Shown piece by piece: positions 28,778-37,036 of a DNA stretch of 64,000 bases (positions are counted from its first letter, which is position 1; each line of letters begins with the position of its first letter). The stretch spans positions 473,733-537,732 of the forward strand of contig NZ_MPIN01000004.1 in assembly GCF_001887355.1 (NCBI RefSeq), read 5' to 3'. Position numbers and translations under genes: made by a program. The DNA comes from Cystobacter ferrugineus (GTDB lineage: Bacteria; Myxococcota; Myxococcia; Myxococcales; Myxococcaceae). The notes beneath the pieces were generated by a model that saw only the letters and a program-made list of their open reading frames with translations, did not search any database and was not told the DNA's origin.

Positions 28778-29773
28778 CTATTCCGCTTCCTCGCTCCCCA
28801 ACAGGGGGCCGCTCATGCGGCCGAGGTCCTCGCGGTTGACCTTGTCCAGGTTGAACTTGCGGGCGCTGGAGATCATCCGGGTGAGGGTGGGCTCGAACTC
28901 GACGGGGCCCTCCTTCTTGAAGCGCAGGAAGTTGATGCGCGCCACGACGAAGTTCTTGAGGTAGGGGCTCTGCAGGCCGCGCGCCTTGAGGGCGTCCACC
29001 ACGCCGACCACGGTGTCGTCCAGCTCCAGCAGCCGGTCCGCGCGCGCCTCGCGCACCGCGAGCGCCTCGGAGAGGGGCAGGGGGAGGAAGGCCTCGGCGC
29101 GCTTGATGAAGGGGTGGTAGGCGCCGCCGGAGAAGCGCGGCCGCTTCTCGTACGCGGCCCCGAGCGTGAGGAAGGCGGGCTCCTCGAAGAGGTGGGCGAA
29201 GTCCGCCTCGCGCCCGGCGCGCGCGCCGGTGAGGCCCCGGTGCATGCGGATGACCTCCAGGGAGCGCTCCTTGAGGTTGTGCGCCTTCTCCGTGTTGAGG
29301 GCGAGGATTTGATAGGCCACGTCCTCCTCGGGCAGCACCAGGGCCATGATGGCCTTGCCCCCCAGCAGCTTGGAGGCCTGGAGCCGGTGGTTGCCGTTGG
29401 GCGTCCAGTACCGGCCCTCCTTGCGGATGGCGATGATGGGATCCAGGTACCGATCCAACCGCTCCATCGCCGAGGCGAGCCGCTTGACGTGGGGCTCGGA
29501 CACGTCGCGCTGGTAGGGGGTGGGCTCCACCTTGTCGAGCGGCAGGGCGGCGAATACCACGGTGTGTGCCCCGAGCGGATCCCGGTAGAGGCCGACCACC
29601 TGGCCGCCGTCGGCGAGGATGCCCTGCACCAGCTCCGTCTCGGGGGCGTGCGCCTCGCTCACCACCTCGGTGGGGGTGAGGCCCTTGGAGGCGGGCTCGG
29701 CCTTCTTGCGGCGGGGCCGGCGGGTCGTGGTGGAAGCACTGGCGGTCTTCTTGCGCGGCGACTTCGCGGCCAT
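28778..29773 (-). CDS. ParB/sulfiredoxin-fold DNA-binding-like protein
   Basis: A 331-residue protein with a very basic Lys/Arg/Ser/Thr-rich start (1-30) and a ParB-nuclease-like domain. ParB box I-like PYQRDVSEPHVKRLA is at 86-100 and box II-like NGNHRLQA at 126-133 (canonical ParB has GEHRxRA). No ParB helix-turn-helix is obvious and there is no parA neighbour, so it is unlikely to be the chromosome-segregation ParB. A CTP-dependent or nuclease-like regulator is the family-level alternative. GAGGGG lies six bases before the ATG at 29773; the upstream extension was rejected for lack of a site. It is first in a likely two-gene unit with the response regulator. Confidence 0.7.
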   Translation of the reverse strand: MAAKSPRKKTASASTTTRRPRRKKAEPASKGLTPTEVVSEAHAPETELVQGILADGGQVVGLYRDPLGAHTVVFAALPLDKVEPTPYQRDVSEPHVKRLASAMERLDRYLDPIIAIRKEGRYWTPNGNHRLQASKLLGGKAIMALVLPEEDVAYQILALNTEKAHNLKERSLEVIRMHRGLTGARAGREADFAHLFEEPAFLTLGAAYEKRPRFSGGAYHPFIKRAEAFLPLPLSEALAVREARADRLLELDDTVVGVVDALKARGLQSPYLKNFVVARINFLRFKKEGPVEFEPTLTRMISSARKFNLDKVNREDLGRMSGPLLGSEEAE

Positions 29774-29786
29774 GGGATGCCCCTCG

Positions 29787-29814
29787 TGCGGAAAACCCGC
29801 GGCATGCTTCCGCA
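29787..29814. repeat. 7-bp inverted repeat upstream of the ParB-like gene
   Basis: TGCGGAA (29787-29793) and TTCCGCA (29808-29814) are exact reverse complements 14 bp apart, starting 14 bp before the ParB-like ATG and within the divergent intergenic region shared with the FHA/TPR gene. It could be an autoregulatory operator or a leader hairpin; only the symmetry is seen. Confidence 0.4.
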
Positions 29815-29938
29815 TCGCGCGCGGGGAGTCATTCCCTGGTTTGTCCACTCGGGGGCCCGGGTGCCATGACGTGCCGCGTCAAGCGGGGAGGGAGGGGGGT
29901 CTTCTCCACGCTGGGGGGGCGGGCACGGCGGGAGTAAG

Positions 29939-31906
29939 ATGCGCGCCGCCATGCCTCCCAATCGACGTGACTCCTCTCGCCATCCGTCCACCACCTCCGC
30001 CCGGGCCCGGCCTCCCGTCGAGGAGGCCGAGGATATGGAGGCCTCGGAGGAGGAGCAGGAGGGGGACGCGGCACCCGCGGAGGACGATGAGGCCTACGAC
30101 GAGGAGCAGTCCTTCCAGGAGGAGGAGGACGACAATCCGGATGCCACGCGGGCCGGGCCGCCGTTGACGCTGGAGATCATCGAGGGGCCGGATCGGGGCC
30201 GGCGCAAGCGCTTCCGGGGCGTGCGCATGGTCATCGGCCGGGGCGTGGACTGTGAGCTGACGCTCGGGGATCAGTCCGTGTCGCGCCGCCACGTGGAGCT
30301 GGTGTACGGCGGCGAGACGGGGGTGATGCTGCGCGACCTGGTCAGCGGCAACGGCACCCGGGTGAACGACGAGCGCGTGGAGGAGGTCCGCCTCAACCAC
30401 GACGACATCATCACCATTGGCCGCACCAGCATCCGCTTCGTCGACGAGCTGGAGCGCATCCGGCGCAAGCGGCAGGAGGAAGAGGAGGCCGAGCGCAAGG
30501 AGAAGGAGGAGGCCGAGCGCCGCGCGCTCGAGGAGGAGGAGGCCCGGAAGAAGGCCGAGGAGGAGGCGGAGGAGGCCCGGAAGAAGGCCGAGGAAGAGGA
30601 GGAGGCCCGGAAGAAGGCCGAGGAGGAGGCCAAGGAGAAGGCGGCGGCCAAGGCGCTCCCTCCGAAGCCACCCCCGCGCGACCCCTTGCGGCTGATGGTC
30701 GCCGGTGTGCTCGTGCTGGTGCTCGCGCTCGTGGGGGGCGGGGTGCTCTTCTTCAAGCACGGCTCCTCGGAGCCTCCCGCCCTCACGCCCAAGCAGATTC
30801 GCGCCCAGACCCTGTTGCAGGACGCGCGCAACGCCTTCCGGCGCGGCGACTACGCGGAGGCGGTGGACCTGGCCGAGCAGGCCGACGGGCTGGCGCCGGG
30901 CATGGACGCGGAGAACTTCCTGGCGGCTGCCCGCAAGGAGCTGTCCATCGTGAAGGCCTTCGACGAGGTGCGCGCGCTCATGGGGGCCTTCGAGTTCGCC
31001 AAGGCGCGTGAGCTGCTCGTGGCGACACCCCCGGGCACCGCGACGAAGACCGCGGAGGCGCGGGTGAAGCTCGAGGACGAGCTGGCCAAGGCCGAGCTCG
31101 CCTACCAGATGAAGCAGGTGGAGGCCGCGCTGGAGGCCCGGGACGTGACCACGGCGCACATGCTCATCTCCAAGCTGCCCGCGGATCGTCAGCCGCCCTA
31201 CCTGGCCCGGGTGGCGGAGCTGGAGTCGGTGCTCGCCCAGGAAGCCGTGGACGCGGAGCTCCAGGAGAACAACCGCCGGGCCGCCGCCGCCCGTCAGGCC
31301 CAGGCCCAGCGCGAGGCGTTCGTCCTCACCGCCTTCAGCCCCGTGCAGCAGCGCTTCGACGCGGGGGACTACTCGCGCGCGGTGCTCGAGTGTGATCGGG
31401 TCATCGAGCAGCACGCGGCCGACAAGGAGATCCGCGAGCGGGCCCGGTTGCTCAAGAAGCTCATTCCCCAGTTCGCCCGCTTCTACGAGGATGCCCAGCG
31501 CAAGGTGAACTCCAACGCGCTGGAGTCCGCGGCGCGCCCCCTGCGCCTGGCGGCGGACCTCTACCGGCAGATCGGCTTCAAGGGCTCCGTGGGGGACACG
31601 CTCCGCGGCCAGCTCGTGCAGTCCTCCGTGGTCGCGGGCAAGGCGGCCCTGGCGCGCAATGATCTACCCGCCGCGGCCGGCTTCTTCCAGGAGGCCGTGC
31701 GCCTCAACCCGGAGGACCCCCGGGCCCGGGAGGGACAGGCCGCCCTGCAGACGCGGCTGGAGGACATCTACCGGCAGGCCTACATCCAGCGGGACCGGAA
31801 TCCCGAGCGCTCCCTGGAGGCTTTCCGGATGATCGCCGAGCTGGCCGCCGAGGGATCGATGCTGAAGACCCAGGCCCAGGAGAAACTTCAGGAGACGACC
31901 CCGTAG
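29939..31906 (+). CDS. FHA-domain membrane protein with periplasmic TPR-like region
   Basis: A 655-residue bitopic protein. An acidic disordered leader (about 25-70) precedes an FHA domain (about 76-168) with GRG, SRRH and SGNGT phosphothreonine-pocket motifs. A highly charged Glu/Lys/Arg coiled coil (about 170-235), encoded by imperfect 30-33-bp repeats, leads to one membrane helix (about 250-268). A long helical region with TPR-like repeats (about 285-655) follows, ending at a clear TPR (RNDLPAAAGFFQEAVRLNPEDP). GGGAG lies four bases before the ATG at 29939; the ATG at 29951 is an alternative. It probably relays Ser/Thr-kinase phosphorylation to an envelope complex (inference). It is first of three co-directional genes. 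Confidence 0.8.
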   Translation: MRAAMPPNRRDSSRHPSTTSARARPPVEEAEDMEASEEEQEGDAAPAEDDEAYDEEQSFQEEEDDNPDATRAGPPLTLEIIEGPDRGRRKRFRGVRMVIGRGVDCELTLGDQSVSRRHVELVYGGETGVMLRDLVSGNGTRVNDERVEEVRLNHDDIITIGRTSIRFVDELERIRRKRQEEEEAERKEKEEAERRALEEEEARKKAEEEAEEARKKAEEEEEARKKAEEEAKEKAAAKALPPKPPPRDPLRLMVAGVLVLVLALVGGGVLFFKHGSSEPPALTPKQIRAQTLLQDARNAFRRGDYAEAVDLAEQADGLAPGMDAENFLAAARKELSIVKAFDEVRALMGAFEFAKARELLVATPPGTATKTAEARVKLEDELAKAELAYQMKQVEAALEARDVTTAHMLISKLPADRQPPYLARVAELESVLAQEAVDAELQENNRRAAAARQAQAQREAFVLTAFSPVQQRFDAGDYSRAVLECDRVIEQHAADKEIRERARLLKKLIPQFARFYEDAQRKVNSNALESAARPLRLAADLYRQIGFKGSVGDTLRGQLVQSSVVAGKAALARNDLPAAAGFFQEAVRLNPEDPRAREGQAALQTRLEDIYRQAYIQRDRNPERSLEAFRMIAELAAEGSMLKTQAQEKLQETTP

Positions 31907-31947
31907 TCAGGTGCGCTAGGGTCCCGCGCCAGCGTCGGAGGAGCCAG

Positions 31948-33294
31948 ATGAACGAGTCGTCGTTGCGGGAACTGGGGTGGGATCTGCTGGAGGATCGGCA
32001 GTTCGAGCGGGCTCTGGCGGTGTTCGCCGAGTCGGTGCGACGGGTACCCGCGGACCACCGTTCGCGGATGATGGCGGCGCGCTGCCTGGCGGAGCTGGGC
32101 GAGCGCGAGCGGGCCGTCACCGTGTACCACGCGTGCGCCGAGGGCCTGTTGCGGCGCGACTATCTGCTGTCCGCCATGGCGGCGTGCAAGCTGGGACTGG
32201 AGCTGGCGCCCCAGGAGCGGCGCCTGCGCGACACGCTGGTGCGGCTGCATGCACGCGCCTCGCGCAGCGCGGCCGGGCGCGCCTCGGTGCCGCCGCCGCT
32301 GCCGCCCGAGACGCTCTATGACGGCAAGGTGGAGACGGACCTGATGGGCATGGTGGGCGAGGAGCTGAGCGACCGCGCCATCGAGGTGCTCGCCGCGCCG
32401 GACCCCGGAGGCAGCGCCAACCCCGGAGACCGGCCCCCCCTGCCGCTCTTCGCCGAGCTGGAGCTGGACGCCTTCATCGACCTCGTCATGCGCATGAGCT
32501 ACCGCTCCATCAAGGCCGACGAGGTGGTGAGCGCCGAGAACGACAGCCCCGACCGGCTGTACGTCCTCGTCGCCGGCAAGGCCGAGGTGACGCGGCAGGT
32601 GGGCGAGGAGGCCCGGACGCTGGGCTTCCTCGGGGGCGGCTCCATCTTCGGCGAGCTGTCGTTGCTCACCGGCGCGCCCTCCACGGCCACCGTGACGGCC
32701 GTGGTGGACATGGAGGTCTTCGAGGTGCGCCGCGAGCACCTCAACGCGGTGGCCAAGAGTCACCCCTCGGTGCCGCAGGTGCTGGCGCAGTTCGCGCACA
32801 AGCGCATGGAGCGCAACCTCATCGCCACCTCGCCCCTGTTCCAGCCCATGCCCGAGTCCGAGCGCGCCGCGCTCCTGCAGCGCTTCGACTTCCGCGCGCT
32901 CCAGGCCGGGGAGAAGGTGCTGGTGGAGGGCGAGCACTCTCCGGGCCTCTTCCTCGTGCTGGCCGGTGAGCTGGTGGTGCAGAAGGAGGACCCGGCGGGC
33001 GGCATCGTGCGCCTGGGCGTGCTGCGCGAGGGCGAGGTGGCCGGGGAGATCTCCCTGCTCACGGGCCTGCGCGCCACGGCCACCGTGGTGTCCGCGCGCA
33101 AGACGGCGGCCGCCTTCCTCGCGCGCGCGGCCTTCCATGAGCTGGTGAAGAAGTACCCGCACATCCAGAAGTACCTCGAGCAGCTCTCCGACCGCCGGCT
33201 CAAGCAGATCGGCGAGGCGTTGCGGCCCGCGGAGATCCTCGACGCGGACGAGCTGCTGGAAGTGGATGCGCCGGGTGCCGGGAGCGTGGGATGA
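31948..33294 (+). CDS. TPR protein with two cyclic-nucleotide-binding-fold domains
   Basis: A 448-residue cytoplasmic protein. TPR-like helices span about 1-105, a Pro-rich linker 110-125, and two cNMP-binding folds lie near 165-285 and 290-420. The phosphate-binding cassettes are FGELSLLTGAPSTATV (234-249) and AGEISLLTGLRATATV (365-380). In cNMP-binding members an Arg is expected where Ser245 and Ala376 stand, so binding of classical cAMP or cGMP is doubtful. No helix-turn-helix follows, so it is not a Crp-type regulator. It begins 41 bp after the FHA/TPR gene, and its stop overlaps the next start as ATGA, implying one operon. Confidence 0.85.
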   Translation: MNESSLRELGWDLLEDRQFERALAVFAESVRRVPADHRSRMMAARCLAELGERERAVTVYHACAEGLLRRDYLLSAMAACKLGLELAPQERRLRDTLVRLHARASRSAAGRASVPPPLPPETLYDGKVETDLMGMVGEELSDRAIEVLAAPDPGGSANPGDRPPLPLFAELELDAFIDLVMRMSYRSIKADEVVSAENDSPDRLYVLVAGKAEVTRQVGEEARTLGFLGGGSIFGELSLLTGAPSTATVTAVVDMEVFEVRREHLNAVAKSHPSVPQVLAQFAHKRMERNLIATSPLFQPMPESERAALLQRFDFRALQAGEKVLVEGEHSPGLFLVLAGELVVQKEDPAGGIVRLGVLREGEVAGEISLLTGLRATATVVSARKTAAAFLARAAFHELVKKYPHIQKYLEQLSDRRLKQIGEALRPAEILDADELLEVDAPGAGSVG

Positions 33295-33782
33295 CGTTGT
33301 CCCGTGGTCAGGTGTTGGGGGTGGTGCTGGCGCTCATCGCCGCGGGCGCGGTGCTCGCCTTCTGGCCTCAGCAGGAGCCGGGGGTGAAGGACGCCATCAC
33401 CCGGCGGGTGCTCCAGATGAGCGACGCCGCCGAGCGCAAGGACATGGCCGACCTGATGGACGGGGTGGCCGAGTCCTTCCGCTCGGAGCAGGGCTGGGAC
33501 AAGCAGCAGCTCAAGAGCGTGTTGCTGGGGCAGGTGTTGCGCGGCCAGTGGGTGCGCGTCTTCGTGAAGGACCTGCACGTGACGGAGGTCTCCCCGAGCC
33601 AGGGCGACGTGCAGGTGAAGCTCATCTTCGGCCGCTCGGAGGCGGACACGCTGGAGAACCTGGCGCGCGACAGCGTGCTGAGCGCCTACCTCATCGATGC
33701 CCGCTTCGACAAACAGGCGGATGGGGTGTGGCGCGTGGTGGGTGCGAAGCACCGGAGCTTGAGTCCCGGCGAGCTGTTCTAG
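33291..33782 (+). CDS. Membrane-anchored NTF2-like protein, unknown function
   Basis: A 163-residue protein with an N-terminal membrane anchor or signal (about 7-24) and a compact alpha/beta domain. The helix (VKDAITRRVLQMSDAAERKDMADLMDGV) and strand order suggest an NTF2/SnoaL-like cone fold, with no obvious catalytic residues. It overlaps the CNB-protein gene as ATGA, so its product probably works with it at the membrane. Its TAG stop shares a CTAG tetranucleotide with the stop of the convergent TPR gene. Confidence 0.6.
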   Translation: MTLSRGQVLGVVLALIAAGAVLAFWPQQEPGVKDAITRRVLQMSDAAERKDMADLMDGVAESFRSEQGWDKQQLKSVLLGQVLRGQWVRVFVKDLHVTEVSPSQGDVQVKLIFGRSEADTLENLARDSVLSAYLIDARFDKQADGVWRVVGAKHRSLSPGELF

Positions 33783-35389
33783 AGCCCGCCCACCTGGCGC
33801 AGCAGCGCGTCCGTCTCGCTCTTCCAGGAGCGGGCCATGGCCGTCTGGCCCGAGTCCTTCAGTCGCTTCTCCACGTCCGCCGCCTTGCGCTGGAGCACCT
33901 CCGGGGACTCTCCCTGCTGGTGTGCGCGGCCCAGGCCCACGTAGTAGTGCTGGCAGCCCTGGGCGAACTCGCCCTGGGAGAAGAGCAGGCGGCCCATGGC
34001 CTCGTAGGCCTCGGGTAGCGAGCCCGTGCCATTCTCCGGCGTCAGCTCCGCGAGCAGGGGCCGGGCGCTGGCCTCGTCCCCGCGCGAGAGCAGCAGCGCC
34101 GCCTTGGCGTACTGGGCGCGTGCCCGGCCCACGCCCTTCACCGCCAGGGCCCGATCATACGCCTCCAGCGCGGCGTCCCCGCGGGACAGCGTCTCCATCA
34201 CCTCGCCCCGCGCGAGCCAGTAGCGCTCGTCCCGCTCCAGCGCGCCCACCTCCTGGCCCTCGCCGGCGGGCACCCGCACGTCGCGGAAGACGGTCGCGTA
34301 GGCCTCCAGCAGCATCAGCGCGCCCTCGCCGTCGCTCGCCTCCCGGAGCACCCGGGCCCCCTCGAGGTAGAGCAGGGGCGCGGTGCGCCGCCGCTCCACC
34401 GCCGCGAGGAAGGCCTCGCGCGCGCCCGCGTCCCCCCGCCGCGCCAGCGCCCGCGCGCGCAGGAACAGGGCCTGGTACTCGTCCGGGAACGCGGCGAGCG
34501 CTTCCCCGGCGGCCGCGAGGGCCTTGTCGGGCCGATCCTCCGCCAGCGCCAGCGCCGCGCGCACGCTCAGGGCCCGCGCCTTCAGGGGAGGAGAGAGCTC
34601 CGCCTCGCGCGCGAGCACGTCCGCCACCGTCTTCCGGGCCTCCTCCTGGCCCGTGCCCTGGTAGAGCCGGGCGAGCGCCAGCGACAGGCGCGCGCGCAGG
34701 TGCCCGGGGGCGGCGACCGTGGCCTTCTTGAAGGCCTCGGCGGCCTGGGCGGTCAGTCCCTCGTCGAGCAGGGCCTCTCCCTGGGCCTGGGCATAGCGCG
34801 GCTCGCGCCACGCCGCCTCGCTCGCCCGGGCGAAGGCCTGCCGCGCCTCGGCGAGCCGGCCCCGGGCGAGCAGCACCTGGGCCTCGGCCAGGGCCAGCTT
34901 CGGGTTCTTCGCGCCCTGGGCCTGAAGCTCCTCCAGGTACTTCGCGGCCTGGTCCGTCTTCCCCTCGGCGAGCAGCAGCCGCGCGTGGGTGCCGTAGCGC
35001 TCGCCGGAGCGCGAGTCCAACGCCTCGGCGCGGGCCTGGTGTTCGCGCGCCCGGGCCTGGGCCTCCGGCTGCTGGTGCTCCAGCCACAGGCGCGTGTTCA
35101 CGTCGGCCGCCAGCGCCTGGGCATCCCTCACCTGGTCGTCCAGGAGGAACAGGGCGTCCAACTCCACCAGGGCCTGGCGCAGGTCCGCCGGGTTGTCGCG
35201 CACGGACAGGGCACGCGCCGCCTTGAGCCGGGTGTTCACTTCCCGGCGCACCGAGCCCTGGTGCACGAGGTACGCCACCGCCCCCGCGAGCAGCAGTGCC
35301 ACCAGCCCCACCTGGATGAGGGCGCCCCGGAAGCTCTGCCGTCCGTGCCCTCCCCTCGGTCCGCCTGGGGTTGCATTCGACGTGGCCAT
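33779..35389 (-). CDS. Membrane-anchored TPR-repeat protein
   Basis: A 536-residue protein with a cytoplasmic leader (1-22), one membrane helix (about 23-43) and about ten TPR-type helical repeats covering the remainder, rich in Ala, Leu, Arg and Glu. Clear units include GRLAEARQAFARASEAAW, GLTAQAAEAFKKATVAAPG and SRGDAALEAYDRALAVKG. TPR arrays are protein-docking surfaces; no enzymatic motif is present. It is transcribed toward the FHA/CNB cluster and its stop overlaps that of the NTF2-like gene. It is divergent from homoserine kinase with 115 bp between starts. Confidence 0.75.
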   Translation of the reverse strand: MATSNATPGGPRGGHGRQSFRGALIQVGLVALLLAGAVAYLVHQGSVRREVNTRLKAARALSVRDNPADLRQALVELDALFLLDDQVRDAQALAADVNTRLWLEHQQPEAQARAREHQARAEALDSRSGERYGTHARLLLAEGKTDQAAKYLEELQAQGAKNPKLALAEAQVLLARGRLAEARQAFARASEAAWREPRYAQAQGEALLDEGLTAQAAEAFKKATVAAPGHLRARLSLALARLYQGTGQEEARKTVADVLAREAELSPPLKARALSVRAALALAEDRPDKALAAAGEALAAFPDEYQALFLRARALARRGDAGAREAFLAAVERRRTAPLLYLEGARVLREASDGEGALMLLEAYATVFRDVRVPAGEGQEVGALERDERYWLARGEVMETLSRGDAALEAYDRALAVKGVGRARAQYAKAALLLSRGDEASARPLLAELTPENGTGSLPEAYEAMGRLLFSQGEFAQGCQHYYVGLGRAHQQGESPEVLQRKAADVEKRLKDSGQTAMARSWKSETDALLRQVGGL

Positions 35390-35504
35390 GGGCTCGCCTC
35401 CGAGGTTTTGAATGGTTTCAGACGGTGGGGGGTGTCACGATGGATCGCTCGGAGATAGGCACGCTCCCTCGTGGCGGCAACGGGGGGGCGGGGTGAGGAC
35501 ATCC

Positions 35505-36476
35505 ATGGCGCTCTATACCCAACTCGACGCGGCGGCCCTCCAGCGGCTGGTGGACGCCTATGCGCTGGGCACCGTGCGGGAACTGACGGGCATTCCCCAG
35601 GGCTCCATCAACAGCAACTTCCGCCTGGTGACGAGCGCGGGCCGCTACTTCGTACGCCACACCACGGTGCGCTCCGCGGACGACCTGAACTTCGAGGCGG
35701 GACTGCTGGCGTTGCTCAACGCGTCGCACTTCCCCTCGCCCCGGCTCGTCTCCACCCGCGACGGCTCGCCCTTCCTGGAGCTGCAGGGCGGGCGCGTGGT
35801 GGTTTTCGCGTGGCTCGAGGGCGAGGAGCTCACGCGCGAGCGGCTCACCCCCGAGCATCTGGAGGCGCTGGGCGTGGAGCTGGGCAAGCTGCACCGCGTC
35901 GCCGCGTCCTACCTGGGCGTGCGCGCCAATCCCTATGGCCCCGAGGTGGTGCGCGGCTGGTTGAAGGGGCTCGAGCAGCACCCCGACGCGGAGCTGTCCG
36001 CCATCGCCCGGGAGCTGCACGGCCACCTCGCCCGCGCCGAGTCCCTGTGTGGAGGGCTGGAGCCGCGCGGTGTCATCCACGCGGACATCTTCCTCGACAA
36101 CGTGAAGTGGCTGGGCGACCGGGTGAGCGCCATCTTCGACTTCGAGATGGCGTGCCAGGACGCGCTGACGCTGGACGTGGCCATCACCCTCAACGCGTGG
36201 TGCTTCGACTCGGGCCGCTACCGCCCGGAGCTGTGCCAGGGCCTCCTGCGTGGCTACCAGGTGCAGCGCACGCTCCTGCCCGCCGAGCGCGAGAGCCTCT
36301 TCGGCCACGCGCTCTTCGGCGCGGTGCGCTACACGGCGAGCCGCATCCGCGACTTCCACCTGTCCGGCCTGCCGCCTGACAAATTGGCACCCAAGGACTT
36401 CCGCACCTACCTGGCTCGGGCGCGTGCCCTGCACCAGATGGGGCCCGAGGGCCTGCGCGCGCTCGTGGGCGTCTGA
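35505..36476 (+). CDS. thrB: Homoserine kinase, APH-fold type II
   Basis: A 323-residue cytoplasmic kinase that phosphorylates homoserine for threonine synthesis. It has the aminoglycoside-phosphotransferase fold: N-lobe GSINSNFRLVTSAGRYFVR, catalytic loop GVIHADIFLDNVKW near 199-212, and metal-binding Asp in AIFDFEMACQDALTLDVAI. These match the ThrB type II group (different from GHMP-type ThrB). The ATG at 35505 has GAGG eight bases upstream; an upstream extension of 31 codons lacks protein character. Choline or methylthioribose kinases share the fold, but the motif set fits ThrB best. It converges on the lipoprotein at 36496. Confidence 0.82.
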   Translation: MALYTQLDAAALQRLVDAYALGTVRELTGIPQGSINSNFRLVTSAGRYFVRHTTVRSADDLNFEAGLLALLNASHFPSPRLVSTRDGSPFLELQGGRVVVFAWLEGEELTRERLTPEHLEALGVELGKLHRVAASYLGVRANPYGPEVVRGWLKGLEQHPDAELSAIARELHGHLARAESLCGGLEPRGVIHADIFLDNVKWLGDRVSAIFDFEMACQDALTLDVAITLNAWCFDSGRYRPELCQGLLRGYQVQRTLLPAERESLFGHALFGAVRYTASRIRDFHLSGLPPDKLAPKDFRTYLARARALHQMGPEGLRALVGV

Positions 36477-36495
36477 GCGCGCGCCTGGCTCCGGC

Positions 36496-36963
36496 TCAGA
36501 TGCCGGAGACGATGAGCCACTTGCCGTCCTCGTTCTGGAGGACCATCTGCTTGAGCTCCGAGTCACGCTGGGGCTTCTCCATGAGCCTCGGGGCGCGCCA
36601 GCTCGCGTTCCAGTAGTAGATGACCGTGGCCCACCCGTCGCGCTTCACGTCCACCCGGCGCACGTCCAGCTCCAGCCGGGGGGCCTCGATCTGGCCGAAG
36701 AGCGCCGGCAGCGTCTGGGCCAGGTTGGCGGCCGTCAGATCATCCACCGGATCCTCCGTGCCGGCATTGTCCCGGAAGTTCGGGGAGACGAGCTCCTGGA
36801 CGGCCTTGGCGTCGCGCGCCTCGATGGCCGCGCGGTAGCGCTCCAGGACGTTGAGGATGGCGCGGGTGTCCTGGGTGTCGTTGATCTGCGTGCCTGGGAT
36901 GTAGCGGGGGCCACAGGCCGAGAGCACCAGCAGAACAGGGACGAGCAACGGGCGGACGTTCAT
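36496..36963 (-). CDS. Putative lipoprotein, NTF2/SnoaL-like
   Basis: A 155-residue predicted outer-membrane or periplasmic lipoprotein: hydrophobic 5-14 then lipobox LSAC with Cys17. The mature part resembles an NTF2/SnoaL-like ketosteroid-isomerase fold, with helix NVLERYRAAIEARDAKAVQELVSPNF and C-terminal strands VIYYWNASW and DGKWLIVSGI. This fold often binds small hydrophobic ligands, but no function can be assigned. The start at 36963 gives a proper signal peptide; the longer frame is shadow sequence. It converges with thrB and follows the gluzincin gene by about 70 bp on the same strand. Confidence 0.7.
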   Translation of the reverse strand: MNVRPLLVPVLLVLSACGPRYIPGTQINDTQDTRAILNVLERYRAAIEARDAKAVQELVSPNFRDNAGTEDPVDDLTAANLAQTLPALFGQIEAPRLELDVRRVDVKRDGWATVIYYWNASWRAPRLMEKPQRDSELKQMVLQNEDGKWLIVSGI

Positions 36964-37036
36964 GGGGATAGGGTCTCCGTGAAGGGGCACAACCGCGCAC
37001 GAGGAGGTGCATTCCCCGTGCCGCGAGGGGGGGCGT

